Positions 49,568 to 63,800 of a stretch of DNA of 64,000 bases are shown here, piece after piece. Where the stretch lies: positions 1 to 64,000 of the forward strand of contig SRSI01000078.1 of assembly GCA_005656395.1 (NCBI GenBank), in the 5' to 3' direction. This stretch comes from Strongyloides papillosus (lineage: Eukaryota; Nematoda; Chromadorea; Rhabditida; Strongyloididae). Made by a program: the position numbers and the translations under genes. The notes beneath the pieces are model-generated. The model had not been told where the DNA came from. It saw nothing but the letters and a program-made list of their open reading frames with translations, and did no database searches. The stretch's first letter is position 1. Each line of letters opens with the position of its first letter.

Positions 49568-51479
49568 ATTTATTATATGTTAAAAACTTGTTATTATAGT
49601 AATAATCTTTATAATAAATATAAAAAAGTAATAGTGATTTAGATATTTAATAATAAAATAAATATGCTATGAAAATTCTTTTTAACTCATTCATTTATTA
49701 GGAGGAGACATTTAAAAGCTTTAAAAAGTCATATTAAATAACAGTATAAAATCTTTAAACTTTTATTTATCTATATTAGTGGGACCATTAAGGACACTTC
49801 AATTATCTCTTGTTTATCTTTTTGTAATCCTTAAGACTTTTTACTACAAAAAGATTTGATAAAGATTCCATGGAGGAAGAATTATAAAAAAATATGAATG
49901 AGAAGGACGGTAAAGTGTGATGAAAATTATATTATTTATATAAATATAATTTTGATAATTTAAGGATATTGAAGATATTATAACTTTCACCATTGAAAAA
50001 TCATTCTTTTTAAAAGAAGAGTCATGAACAAAATATACTATGTAAATAATTGGATATATTTTTACTTTTATAATTTATTTAACAATTAAAGAGTGTGAAA
50101 ATGGATATATTAAAATGGCATTAATTTATACCAAGATAAATTTAAAAAGATTTTTCTATCTTCAACTATCATAATATTTTGATTGTATACTCTTTATAAT
50201 AATGCAAACACCATAATCTTTAAATGAAACTTTCTTTTCTTTATTTAATGGAAGAGATAGTTGCCGAAATCGGTCAAGTATCATGATGTTTAATTAAATA
50301 ACTTTTAATTACTTAACAATTACATGAAATGTTCTTGAATTAGTGAAAACGTTCCCTCTTGAAGCATCTGCTATAAGCAAATATCTTATTTGTTAAAATG
50401 TAGTATAAACAAAAAATCTTATATTCCGCTTTTTTAAGATAATATTAAGGAAAACATTTTTAAATCTTCTTTTCCCGTAAAAATCGTAGTCATAAGGTGA
50501 TTTTAAAGAAAATATTATGAAAAATCTGTATATAACTAGGATTATTTAGGATCGGACACAAAATATAAAATGGCAATAATGATTTAGATATTTTCTAACA
50601 GTTCACGTGAATTTTTAATGACAAAAAAGTTCTTTTTCATTAATTAGTCTTAAATATTAAAATGACATTTATCAATTTAATGTTCACATAAAAAATCCTA
50701 TTTTTATTAGTTATAATATTAAAAACATGTAACAGGTTAAAATAAGAATCAAAATGTACCTTTTTTTTGTCCTTCTCTTCCATCTTAAGATAACATACAT
50801 TTATTTTAATCTAATTTACTAAATGTTCTATGATAAGGCAAACACTAGAGAGTATTTAGGTAAAGGTCTGCCAGGTAAAAACTATAAATAAAAATGCTTT
50901 TTAGATTAAAATTTTTGCTAGATTCCCTCTATTCTAATCATGATATTATTTTAAAGATAGCTTTTGTAAGCTACATTCTTGAATTACTTTCTTTTCCCCG
51001 CTTTACTTTTATTACGATTTAAAGCGATTTACTAGTACTATCACATCTCTATATATATTGACATGTTGATAAGAAAACCTTCTTAAATTGACCAAACAGG
51101 GCATTGTTTTGATGAAGCTATTTGATTATAAATTTTTTGATAGCATTTTAATCGTCTATATAAGTAAAGAATTTATCATTTATAAAGACAGTACACACAA
51201 ATATATCTCAAACGTACAATTATATTTTTTAGGATATTATAATTCAAGATATATGTATGTGTATACTTTTTATTATCTAAAACAAGTATTTAGTTTATAT
51301 CTATAAAACTTTCTTGTTTTTAAAAGTAATGATAATAGAAATTTTACATTCTTATTTAGTATTTTAATAAAAATTATAATATATATGACGTTTCAATTTT
51401 CCACTAATTATTTCAATGTCTTATAATTATTATTAATTAATCTTAATCCTATTGATTTATCCTTTTTTCTTCTTTTTAT
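49568..51479. other. Gene-free divergent promoter region
   Basis: About 1.9 kb between the homeobox gene (minus) and the P5C synthase gene (plus). The ORF at 51088-51306 is Tyr/Phe-rich low complexity and not credible. No RNA gene is seen. Confidence 0.45.
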
Positions 51480-51482
51480 AGA
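51465..51482 (+). promoter_or_regulatory. Candidate trans-splice acceptor for the P5C synthase gene
   Basis: A pyrimidine-rich tract followed by TTTTTATAG at 51473-51481 lies 12 nt before the ATG at 51494. It has the form of a 3' splice site with no visible upstream coding exon, as expected for spliced-leader addition in nematodes. A 5' UTR intron is the alternative. Confidence 0.45.
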
Positions 51483-51493
51483 CAAAACTAAAT

Positions 51494-53900
51494 ATGCTTC
51501 GTTTTGCATCCAGACAGGTGACAAGATTTGTTGCCTCAAGAGGTATTAAAACTAAAACTGACCGTCTTCTTGTTCAAACTGCTGTTCCTGCAGTTGTTAA
51601 TGATGATCAAGGACATTTAATGGGACTTTCCGAGCTTGGCTTACGTTCTGCCGATGGAACTTTCGATCCTAGTGAAATGAAACACCAACATAGAAACATC
51701 AATAATAGGGCAGATCTTATAAAAGCCAAAAGAATAGTCGTTAAACTCGGTAGTGCTGTTATCACTCGTGAAGATGAATGCGGCTTAGCTTTAGGAAGAT
51801 TAGCTTCAATTGTTGAACAGGTTGCAGAATTACAATTATCAGGAAGGCAAATGTTATTTGTATCATCCGGTGCTGTTGCTTTTGGTCGCCAAAAACTTAG
51901 GCATGAATTGGTTATGTCAATGTCAATGAGACAGACATTACGTGGTCCGGCAGGTATTAATGCTGATAAGAGAGCCTGTGCTGCCTCAGGAATGCCTGGG
52001 TTAATGTCTTTGTATGAACAATTATTTCAACAATATGGAATTACTGTTGCACAGGTTTTGTTAACCAAACCAGATATCGATGATCCACAAAGAAGAAAAA
52101 ATCTTAGAGCAACTATTGAATCTCTCCTTAATCTTAATATTATTCCAATTATCAATGCTAATGATGCTGTGGCTCCGGATCCAAAACTTAATATGCATAT
52201 TAGTGATAATGATTCACTTGCCTCTGCACTTAGTTCTGAAATTAATGCTGATTTAATGATTATATTGTCTAATGTTAATGGAGTTTATACTGGCCCACCA
52301 GATATGGAAGGTTCAAGATTGTTAAACACCTATAATCTTCAAGCTTCTGGTGACGTTGTATTTGGAGAAAATTCTAAATTTGGTACTGGAGGCATGGAAG
52401 CTAAAGTTAGTGCATGCGTAAATGCTATGAAACATGGTGTATCAACAATTATCACAAATGGAAGTTCTACTAACGCTATAACATCAGCTGTTTATGGCAA
52501 AAAAATTGGAACACTATTCTGTCGTGGTGGTAACGATGAGGGTCCACCAATTGAGGAGGTTGCTGCTGTAACAAAGAAAGTGGACGTGCCTTACAGGCAT
52601 TAACAAACGAGGAGAGAAGTGATCTTGTTAAAAAATTAGCTGATTCATTAATTGAAAATGAGCAACTTATTCTTGAAGCTAATAGACTTGATATTCATAA
52701 TGCTCAACAAAATGAATTGGAACCAGCTTTATTAAATCGATTAAGATTGAATCATTCAAAGATAGCTGATCTTCATGCTGGTTTAAATATGATTTCTGAT
52801 TCCGCCAAAACACTTATAGGAAAAGTTTTAAAAAGAACCGAATTAACAAATGGTCTTATACTAGAACAAAAATCTGTACCTATTGGAAGTTTACTAGTCA
52901 TCTTTGAATCACGTCCTGATTGTCTTCCACAAGTTGCTGCATTAGCTATGGCTTCAGGTAACTCATTACTTTTAAAAGGTGGTAAAGAAGCTGATGAATC
53001 AAACCGTTTCCTTCACTCATTAGTACAGGATGTTCTTGGAAAACATAGCTTCGAGTTACGAGATGCTGTAACACTTATAAGATCAAGAGAAGATGTTGCT
53101 GATCTTTTACAATTAAATGAATTCGTCGATCTTGTCATTCCTCGTGGATCCTCTGAGATGGTTAAAAAAATGCAAGAGCAAAGTAAAGGTATTCCAGTTC
53201 TTGGACATGCTGAAGGAATATGCCATGTCTATGTTGATAAAGAATGTGATGAAAATATGGCACTAAATATTGTTAAAGATTCAAAATGTGATTATCCAGC
53301 CGCATGTAACGCTGTTGAAACAATACTTATCCATAGAGATCATGTTAATGGTAAATTATTTGACCAACTTTGTGGAATGCTTAAGAGTGAAGGTGTTAAA
53401 TTGCATGCTGGACCAAAACTACAATCAATTCTCAAATTTGGTCCACCAGCAGCAGAATCCCTTAAATTTGAATATGGTAAATTAGAATGTACTCTCGAAG
53501 TTGTTGATAGTACAGAAGAAGCAATAGCTCATATTCATAGATACGGTAGTGGTCATACAGATTCAATTGTAACAAAAAATGGTATGTTTTAATTGAGTTA
53601 ATAAAAAAAAATAAGTTAATAATTTGTTATTATTTTTTAGCCAAAACAGCAAAACAATTTTTAAATGGTATCGATTCAGCGTGTGCCTTCCATAATGCTT
53701 CCACACGTTTTGCTGATGGATATAGATTTGGTTTAGGTGCTGAAGTTGGTATTAGTACTGGGAAGATTCATGCACGCGGACCAGTTGGTGTTGAGGGACT
53801 TTTGACAACAAAATGGACATTATCAGGAGGTGGTCATACTGTTGGTGATTTTAAAACAGGGAAATTCTCCTATACCCATAAACCTCTACCAATCAATTAA
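51494..53900 (+). CDS. alh-13: Delta-1-pyrroline-5-carboxylate synthase (bifunctional), one frame break
   Basis: 51494-53581 plus 53641-53900 (59-nt intron), ~782 aa; human P5CS is 795. It makes pyrroline-5-carboxylate from glutamate for proline and ornithine synthesis, normally in mitochondria. Residues 1-25 are Arg-rich and lack acidic residues ([12 protein letters not shown]), like a targeting peptide. Residues ~75-340 are the glutamate 5-kinase domain ([40 protein letters not shown]). The rest is gamma-glutamyl phosphate reductase ([26 protein letters not shown], and the catalytic Cys in [11 protein letters not shown]). The two domains are out of frame by one base near 52577: one more A in the ACAAAGAAAG stretch would restore reading into [13 protein letters not shown]. 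Both halves are otherwise well conserved, so a consensus error is likelier than decay. Confidence 0.92.
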
Positions 53901-54870
53901 GAATAAGTAATTATTATTATCCACAAAAAGATTAATTTATCATGCTAATTCTTAAATTAACTATCCTCCACCATTTTTTTATTTATTCTTGTCTTTTAAT
54001 TTGTCGTAATAAATATGATACATTCAAAAAGTTTTCACTTTTTTATCAATCTATTTTAAATATCACTTCCACATCATATATATCAAATGCATAACACTTC
54101 ACCAAATTGATTTTTGTAACAATATATGATAATTATTTTGTTTATATTACTATAATAACATCCTTAATCATATCCGCAATTTTTATTTATTTTTAATTTA
54201 TAATATAATTATATTAACATACTACATCATTTTAAATAGTCATATGATATTATTATATCTTTACTGTTATCATATTTAAATATTTTTAACATTAAAAATA
54301 TAACATTTTCTTGATCTATAAAGTTATAGAGGGTATAAATCACTTTAAAAGGGCGATTATTTCTCAACACGATTTGTTAACAAAGATAAAAGACCAAGTA
54401 TTAGTTTTGATGAGAGAAAAGAACTATTTCGATGAGAGTGAAGGATCGACCGACTATTGCTCGATGACTGAAAATTGGTTGTAATGTAAAATTAAGCATC
54501 TATATCTGCAATAAAATGGAGATTCCTTTTATAAATATATATACCTCAATTTTACATTCTCCATGTATTTTTAGTATATATATTACCCTTATTAATTATA
54601 GAAGTTAAATGAATTTAATAAAATAGTTTTTAATATAAAATATATTAGTGTTTTTTATAGTTTTCAATATAGTAAATAATATATATTCTTTTATATCATC
54701 ATTAACATTCGTCATCAATTCTTAAATTAATTTGTCTATAACACTCTCTCATTGCTGATACGCTTTATTATGTAAAATATCCATATGTATTATATTTAAG
54801 AAATTTATATTAAGTGACGTGGTATAAAATATTATTAATTATTTTATATTTTAATAATTTTCATTAATGT
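53901..54870. other. Gene-free region between P5C synthase and V-ATPase B
   Basis: About 1 kb of AT-rich DNA that should hold the V-ATPase promoter. A slightly GC-richer patch lies at 54354-54490 (AACACGATTTGTTAACAAAG, GAAGGATCGACCGAC). No gene is seen. The spacing is too large for a typical operon. Confidence 0.4.
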
Positions 54871-54884
54871 TTTTATGTTGTAGA
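54870..54884 (+). promoter_or_regulatory. Candidate trans-splice acceptor for the V-ATPase B gene
   Basis: TTTTTATGTTGTAG ends at 54883, 11 nt before the ATG at 54895. It has the form of a 3' splice site with no coding exon upstream. Confidence 0.35.
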
Positions 54885-54894
54885 TTTTAAGAAT

Positions 54895-56453
54895 ATGACA
54901 ACTGCTATTGACGTCAATAAAGATATCATCCCAGGAGTTAAATCTTCTAAAATCCAAAATTATAATACAAGACCAAGGTTAAGTAAGTTGGTGTTTATCT
55001 TTATGATAAATCTTGTTTATCATTATTGCTTCTACATCCTTATTTTTAGCATATAAAACTGTTACTGGTGTTAATGGACCTTTAGTTATCTTAGGAGATG
55101 TCAAATTCCCACAATACGCTGAAGTAGTTCAACTTACCCTCCCTGATGGTACAAAAAGATCTGGAAAAGTTCTTGAAGTTTCCAAGAATAAAGCTGTTGT
55201 TCAAGTATTCGAAGGTACAGCTGGTATTGATGCTAAAAATACTGTCTGTGAATTTACTGGTGATATTCTTAGAGCACCTGTATCTGAAGATATGTTAGGA
55301 CGTATTTTCAACGGTTCTGGTAAACCAATTGATAAAGGACCACCAGTTCAAGCTGAAGATTATCTTGACATTGAAGGACAACCAATCAATCCACAATGTC
55401 GTACATATCCAGAAGAAATGATTCAAACATGGTATTTCTGCTATCGATGTCATGAATAGTATTGCTCGTGGACAAAAAATTCCAATTTTCTCAGCTGCTG
55501 GTCTTCCACACAATGAAATTGCTGCACAAATCGTAAGACAAGGAGGTCTTGTAAAACTTCCAGGGCGTGAACAAAAAGAAGGAGAAGATAACTTCGCTAT
55601 TGTCTTTGCTGCTATGGGAGTTAACATGGAAACTGCTCGTTTCTTTAAACAAGATTTTGAAGAGAATGGTTCTATGGAAAATGTATGTCTTTTCCTCAAT
55701 TTGGCTAATGATCCAACTATTGAACGTATCATTACACCACGTATTGCTTTGACCGCTGCTGAATTCTTGGCTTATCAATGTGACAAGCACGTTCTTGTTG
55801 TCCTTACCGACATGTCTTCATACGCTGAAGCTCTTCGTGAGGTTTCTGCTGCTCGTGAAGAAGTACCAGGTAGACGTGGTTTCCCAGGTTACATGTACAC
55901 CGATTTAGCTACAATTTATGAACGTGCTGGTCGTGTTGAAGGACGGGCTGGTTCAATTACACAAATCCCAATCCTGACTATGCCTAACGACGATATTACC
56001 CATCCAATTCCTGATTTAACAGGATATATTACTGAGGGACAAATCTACGTTGATCGTCAACTTCACAACAGACAAATCTACCCACCAATTAATGTATTAC
56101 CATCACTCTCACGTCTTATGAAATCTGCCATTGGAGAAGGTATGACACGCGAAGATCACTCTGATGTATCTAATCAACTTTACGCTTGTTACGCTATTGG
56201 TAAAGACGTCCAAGCTATGAAGGCTGTCGTCGGAGAGGAAGCTTTGTCAAGTGATGATTTATTGTATCTTGAATTCTTAGGTAAATTCGAGAAAAACTTT
56301 ATTTCTCAAGGAAATTATGACAACCGTACAATATTTCAATCTCTTGATATCGGTTGGCAGTTACTTAGAATCTTCCCAGCCGAAATGTTAAAACGTATCC
56401 CACAATCAACAATTCAAAAATATTATGAAAGAAAAGCTTCAGTTGTTAATTAA
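54895..56453 (+). CDS. vha-12: V-type proton ATPase subunit B, one frame break
   Basis: Exons 54895-54982 and 55050-56453 (67-nt intron, GTAAGT...TTTTTAG), ~496 aa. This is the non-catalytic nucleotide-binding subunit of the V1 sector that drives proton pumping into organelles and across membranes. Landmarks: [105 protein letters not shown], and [20 protein letters not shown]. The frame breaks near 55432: one extra T in CAAACATGGTATT separates MIQT from [15 protein letters not shown]. Conservation on both sides is near complete, so a sequence error is the simplest reading. Stop at 56451-56453. Confidence 0.94.
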
Positions 56454-56758
56454 TTAAATAACAGTGGCTGGATGATTATAAATGTCGTACATTTAAATTG
56501 TTTGAATGAATATGAGAAAACACACTTTTATATTAATTTTTATTTGGTAGAACTTTTATTTGAATTTCAAAAAAATATAATATAATTACATTATTGCATG
56601 TGTATTATAGATAGTAGTTGTAATATTAAAGCAAAAAATTGTTAGACTTAATTTCACTTATTACGAATATCTTTTTTTTATGATAAATATTTCGTAAAAA
56701 AGTTAGTTTTTTATACACTTACTTTATATACATCATTTTTGGTTGCTTCAAAAAAAAT

Positions 56759-56780
56759 TATATATATATATATATATATT
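56759..56780. repeat. (TA)n microsatellite
   Basis: About eleven TA dinucleotides in a row in the V-ATPase B 3' flank. Confidence 0.9.
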
Positions 56781-59700
56781 AAAATAATTTGAAATATTTT
56801 TATTGGTAAAATAACTTTTCTTTTACCATATGATTACTATAAAATTATTAAAATTTTTGTGTTTAAAATAAAAATTTGTCCATTATTTTTTTATCTAAAA
56901 AAAACTTAAAAATAATTTTGTTTTACTTAAAAATAATATCTATCTATTGTGTTTATAGTAATTTTATAGCTACATTTACATTACCCATTAACATGTATCC
57001 AATTTCCGTTCTAATCGTAATAATTTATAGCATGACATTTGAAATGTCAAAAAATGAAATAATAATAAAAAAAAGTAGCTATATATAAATTTATTCGCAT
57101 ATAATAGTTAAATGATTAAATTCTTACTAAATAAAAATATTTTGTATTAACATTATTATGATTATTATGACATATATACGTTTTTGAGATTGGATCTTTT
57201 TTTGACGAAGCATGTTAGTCTTGTCATTTTAATATGATATATTTAGGATTTAAAAATATACATAAATTAATCTTTCTCTTATTATGAATCCAAAAAATGT
57301 CTAAAAAATGGAGCTAATATAATTTCTATCATTTAAATAATATATCCCTTTAATTACGTCTTTTAAACTTGTTACAGGGAAAATTTTTCTTTTGTACATT
57401 CATCTGTAATATTCAAAAAACATTATAAAAGATCAGAAGACAGAAATTCTTCATCTTTATTATTTTTGTAATTTGTTAAAAAAAATATTTATAACTTTTT
57501 AAATTGTAAATGAAGGAGTATTAATAGTGTTTTGTAATAAAAAAAAGCCTGATTGGGTGGTCCATTACCATCCCGATATGATACAATTTTTACTATTAAT
57601 TAAAAAGCATAAATTTCCTTAAAAAAAGGGGGAGACTTTTAAATATAGAAGAATATCCAAAAATAGAATTCTTTCATAACTTTTCATTAACTGTTTCCTA
57701 CATTTTTATTTTATTGAATTTTATGGAAATACACAAAAAATAGAAAATAGTTATTTATTTCAATAGTATAAATTTACGATATATTTTCATATAAAGAGTT
57801 TCTTTATCATTACATAAAATATTCTCTTTATTGTTTTCTAAATATAGCGAGAGATAAAAGTTTCTTTTCGTTTCCTTGGATACTTATATTTTTTCTTAAT
57901 TTTTTACCTTTAAATGAGGACATTAAAAATGATCATTTATTTTATTTTAATTTTCAAGTAAATATGTTTATATATTATTAATAATAATTTTTACATAAAT
58001 TGTCCTCCTACATGTTAAGAATAGTTATATTAAATAAATTGAATAAATTTTAAAAAGGATACCATAAACAACCTATATTATTAAAACATTAAGATTTTCC
58101 ATTTTAATATTAATCTTTGTTTTGTGAATAATAATAGGACAAAGAAAGGAGTGCAAAAATGACGTTGATTAAAAATTAGCAAAAAAATCTTTTTTTTATT
58201 CCTCTTTATATTTGTATAAACTTTTGTCACATTAAAAAATCCAAAGTATTTTATATACATTTTAAAGGCTTTCTAAATATGAGGATACCAATTTTTTTCT
58301 CTTTTAACAATTCTTATTAGGTTGGAGAAGGGTTTGTTTTGAAGATAAACCTGATGCTGATGATGTTACATAATCCTATATGACAAATATGAATCCGCTA
58401 ATAGAGAAGAGAACATCATACATACATAAGGACATATACTTATTTAATTTCTCATTCAAAAAGAAAATATTTTTACGATTTTCACTTAAAATGAGTTATT
58501 TTTATTTCTTTTTTTCTAATTTTTATAATCTTTCACAATTATAGTACCATTATTTCTATATATTTTATTTTCTTTATTAAATTATTTTATTGGATAAGTT
58601 CAAAAAATAAATGATAATGAGGAAGGTAATTAGTTGTTTTAGAAGTAAGTTTAAAAACTAAAAATACTTGCTTTTTTATTAAGAAATATTATGTAAAAAT
58701 GATATCATGATCGTAAAAAAGGTATCTTAACAAAGAATATAATCTTAACATAAAATTCTAATTTTAACTCTTACTTGTCTAATTGTTCTGATAACAATAA
58801 CAAAAAAGAGGAAATTTTATTTTTAGATTACTTAAAGTTTATCATTCTATTTTTGTGACATTATTGTCAAACAAAAATACATGGGAAATTTTTAATTTCA
58901 AAAGTCTTATTCTCCATTTAATTAATTTTTAAAAATACCAAAAACATTTGAAAATTTCTTCCCTTTTGGAATAATAAAAAGTTCTTTTTAACATATAAAT
59001 TTATTTGGAGGGATTAAAAATTTTAGAGGTGATATTGGTAAAAAATATTTATACAGAAAAAAATGTTATTAATTAATATTAGCATAAACAATATGTATTT
59101 CTCTTGTGACAACCAGAACCATATTTTAGTTAACCATCAAAAATTTCTTTCCATTTACTTTTTTATCCTTAGGAATAAATATGCATATTTAAATTTTTTA
59201 AATTGGATAGTGAAAAAAATAATTTACCAAATTTAGATATTGTTTTAAAAATAGAAAATACATATATATTTTTACATAAATAAGTAAATGGTTATAATTT
59301 ATGATCTATTCACTTGTTGAAGAATGATTTCATGTGTCAAGAAGAATACTATTTTACTAGCAGGAATACACCCACAAGTATTTATATGAATTTATATGTA
59401 ATTATTTATTTTTTTATCAATTGGTATCTATTCCACCAATATATTATTTCATCTTCCCATTTATCTGCACATTTTTTTGAAGTATGAACCTTAACATAAA
59501 ATAAAAATTATTATCTACTTTATCGAAAATATACCATATTCAGTTGTTATTTCCTTATATTCCTCCACATATTTCATCTGCTTTATTTATAAATAATAAT
59601 GTATATCCTTCACCAATAACATTTACATGATTATCAAAGAAAATTATTAGGACTTCTCTAGATGGACATTAAAAATGAGTATTTTTAAATAACTTCCGAT

Positions 59701-60680
59701 AAAATATATACATAAGATATTTACATTCATTTATATGCCCTCCACCGAAATAATAATTTTTTTATTGTTAAAATAGAAAGAAATTAATTTTCTATTAAAA
59801 GTATATTTTAATTTAAAATAATCTTTATTAATTTAACTTTTTATTCGGAAATTTTAAGGCTCAATTGTTATTTAATTTTTTACAGAGACTATATTTCTAT
59901 TTTATATATGAATTAAAGTTGAAATACTTTTCAAGGGTTGAATAAAAATATATAATTTAATAGAAAAATGAATTAAAGAAATAAAAATGTGAGTTGAATT
60001 AAAATAATTTCTTTATCATCCCCCTGTATGGTTTCTTAATGAATTTTTGTCTATTTTTCTTATATTCTTCTAATATTTACACCCATTCATCAAAACCACC
60101 AAATAAATGGTAATTTAAATCGAATATAAATTTGTTTCTAGAAATATAATAATAAAAAAAGAATTTTTTCCATTAGAAGTCATATATATATTCAGATATT
60201 TCCTTTACATAACATAATTTAAAAAGGCTATTTTTGTATAGTTAAAGAAACAGCATAGAATTGATTATATTCTTTTTTATTTTTTTAAATAAAGTATTAT
60301 TGATTCTTTCTCTCTTATTTCTTTGAAAATTTTTTAGCACAAACACAAAGATAAAAAAGTTTTATCAATTCATCAAACTGATTGTTTTTAAACAATTTAT
60401 AAAATTTATTGACTCTTAAATAAACTGATATATGTTAGGTTGTTTAAAAAATTAATGGTGGTTTAAGCTCTATAAATTTGAAATACTTTTGCATAATTAA
60501 AAATTAATATTTTGAGTAAAGTATTAATCGTTGAATTCAATATTTTTTTCTTGGTGTATTAAAATTTATTTAGTTCATTTACAATAAATGTATAATTTCT
60601 AGATCAAAAAAACTAAAAGCCATTCAGTTAGTGCATTTGAGCTATTAGAAGCATTGCCTGCTTAACTTTTGTCATTTTTA

Positions 60681-60842
60681 GAAAATATTTTTACGATAGC
60701 CGTTCAGAGCCTACTTTTATTCAATGTAGATGTTTATCCAACAAAATGGCCAGCACATTTTACTGAATCAGTAGAGAACGAATTTTTATTCCTTTTAAAC
60801 ATTGGTTGGAAGTTGATTCATAATGTACATAGGAAGCCATAA
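60681..60842 (+). pseudogene. Possible isolated exon or gene fragment
   Basis: A 53-codon open stretch, preceded by TCATTTTTAG and closed by TAA, includes LLLFNVDVYPTKWPAHFTES and ends in HNVHRKP. The composition is more protein-like and GC-richer than the flanks, and a second open piece (HSVSAFELLEALPA) lies just upstream near 60620-60660 in a frame that stops. I recognise no family. It could be gene debris or chance. Confidence 0.25.
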
Positions 60843-63800
60843 TTGTTAAGTCACAAGGGCTAAAAATGGGTTATTTTGTTTTTAGAATATGTATTATTTT
60901 CAATTCTTATCTTAGTGGGTTAGATAACCCTCTTATTGTAATTTTTATACCCTCAAGAAAAATGGAAGATTAACTTTCCACTAACTTTAAATACACCATT
61001 TTTTGATTATATAAAAACAACCTTAAAATCACTTTTATAGATAATTTAATATGATAAAAATTTACTAATATAAAAGGATAAAAAATGACTAGCAATAAAG
61101 ATAGATCTGAATTCACTCTAAAAATAGAAACATAATTCATAGTGTTAAGTGTAAATATGAATAACTTATAACCATTTAAATAAAGAAATGTTATACATAA
61201 ATTAACTTTATTATTCACAGAAACTTAAATTTTTAATTTATTTAACAGAAAGAAAAAACAAAATCAATTATAAAGGACACTTTGAGCATTAAAAATTGTA
61301 CATATTATATTTCTAATAACTGGATAGTGTAATTATCATAAGATCTAACAAAAATGATTTTTATTGAACTTAAATAATTAATAAACTTACCTTAAATAAT
61401 AAACTTTTTAATCCTATTATCAATAATCCTTAGAATAGGTGGGAGAAAATAAAAAGATGTAAAGTTTAAGACTTTTGGTAGGCAACGAAAATTATTAAAC
61501 TAAATAATACTGTCATTATTCTCTAAATATTTTGTCATTTACAAAGAATTGAAAAATGAAAGTAATTTACGAACAATGAAACTATTGATAATACTTTATA
61601 AATAATGTTAAAAGGTGTAAGTATTTTTTAAAGACAAATGTGTTTATCAAAAAAAGTTGGAAAAATTAATACTTCACTTTTGTTAATGTTTAATATATTG
61701 TCACATTTTTCCTATCCTTATTTATATTTTCTTTATTCTACTTTCCATAGTTAAAAACTTTCTTTTTCCCTTAATTATTGTCATGTTTAATTTACAATGT
61801 TTAAAATTTTAAGTATGTTGTTGGAGGATTTCTTTATTGAAAAATATATATATATTTCTTCTCTCTATTAAAAGTTTATTAATCGTCTTTTATACCATAT
61901 ACTTTTTAAATTATAAATATATATTTAAATATATATGTATATTCTAATTACTGTGTTGTTTTTCTTTTCTACACTTAATAATATATAAATTCTATTTTTA
62001 ATATATTGTTTTTTTACCTAAATCGTTTATGCTTAAGTAGAGGTATAGAGAAATAGAGTGAAACAGTTTATTAAAAAAATCATTAGGTTAAATGTGATAA
62101 AAATCTATGATTAATTTTCGTTTCCATCAAAAATGTTACCTTTTTCCACACATAAATTTTGATAAATAGATAATTATCTTTAAAGAAGTAAATGATTTTA
62201 ATAAAAACATTTTTTTATTACTATTTGTAATAATATTATTTTATAACACTATTTTTGAACTATAATAAACAGGATAAATAATATATCAGTGAAGGTCTTC
62301 TTTGCAATTTAGTTATAGTAGAAAAAAATTAACTTTATATCACGCTTATCTGAGGACATCTATCATTATTTTGATCTAACAAAAATTATATACATCGCAG
62401 ATTATCATTTTATCGAAGATAATTTATCAACAATGACTTAATATATAATTTATTTACATACTTAGCATTTAAATAATGTTTTACATTAGAAATATGTATT
62501 TTTAGATAATATGACGCAGTGATAATGAATAAATCTTTCACAAAAAATACATTTAATACATTTAAACAATACTTTATCGTTCACCTTAAAAAATTCTTTT
62601 TTTTTTCATTTTATCAATACAAATACCTTCAAAATATATCCTGATAAGATATTGTATTTTAGTTTATATATCTACAAAAATAGAAGGTACAAAATAAAAA
62701 GTGAGTGATAAAAAAAATGTTTCACTTTTTCCAACTACATTTTAAGGGTATTTGAAACAAAAATAAGTAGATTGTTTAAAAAGTTATATTGAGGAGAGGC
62801 AAAAAATTGACTTTACATTTTCGTTTGCTCTGGAAAGGAAAACACTATGCACTACATTAACAAAAAATTTTGTATTTTAACTTTCTTATATTTGACTTTT
62901 TATGAAGTAATTTTTACTTTAACTTAAATTTTTAGATATTCTTTTATCTGTTGTTAATTATCTATTTATCTTTAAATATACCACAAACATTTTTAACTGA
63001 TTTTACTCCTCTCCTTAACATATAATATCAACTCCTTTCAATAACTTATAATTTTTTTAATCACATATATCCCTTATGATTTGAAAATTTTTCAAAGAGG
63101 AATAGAAGAATTTTTAATATTGATAAAAATAAAAGAATAAATTAAAATTTTTAGGTATTTAAACATTACAACATATCTAATGTAGTACTTCAAAGATTTG
63201 TATTTATCCTATTTATATTCTGTATCAAACAAATTATATGATCTTCTTCTTTTTGATTACTTTTAAGAAATGTTTATTATTTAATTTTATAAATCATATT
63301 TAATTTACCTATCTTAAATGATAAAAAAAGAAGAAAGTTAATTCCTTCAATTTATTTTTTCGTCCCTTTGTCTTGTCTTCATCATCATTCCTCTATACTT
63401 CTTTATATTGTCTAACATATTTTATGTAAGGTTTGTTTTTATTTTACTGATACTTCAGTTGTAATTTATTTTGATAGATGTGTTATTAAAAATAAATTAA
63501 AGACATCATTCTTGCACTCATTCATTTTCAGTCTACCAATCACATTTCCTTCAATTGTCTTTTTTTTACACATTCTGATATTCCTTAATTTTTTTCATCT
63601 TACAATCACATACCCTCTTTATCAATTTCATTTATCTATCTATATTTTACAGACATCTCCTCCGGAAATAATTTCTTCTTCCTTTTTTCTCCTTAACTAT
63701 TAAAATCAAAAACTTTAAGTGTAATAGGACCTAATTATATTTTAGCTAATTAGGTGTTAAATATAATATATTCAAAAATTAAAGAGTTATTTTATTATTA

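Noticed and set aside
55295..55790. Two 99-145 residue minus-strand ORFs
   Set aside because: Antisense shadows of the highly conserved V-ATPase B coding sequence.
51494..56453. Operon of P5C synthase and V-ATPase B
   Set aside because: The ~1 kb gap is much longer than the usual few hundred bases between nematode operon genes, and there is no functional link.
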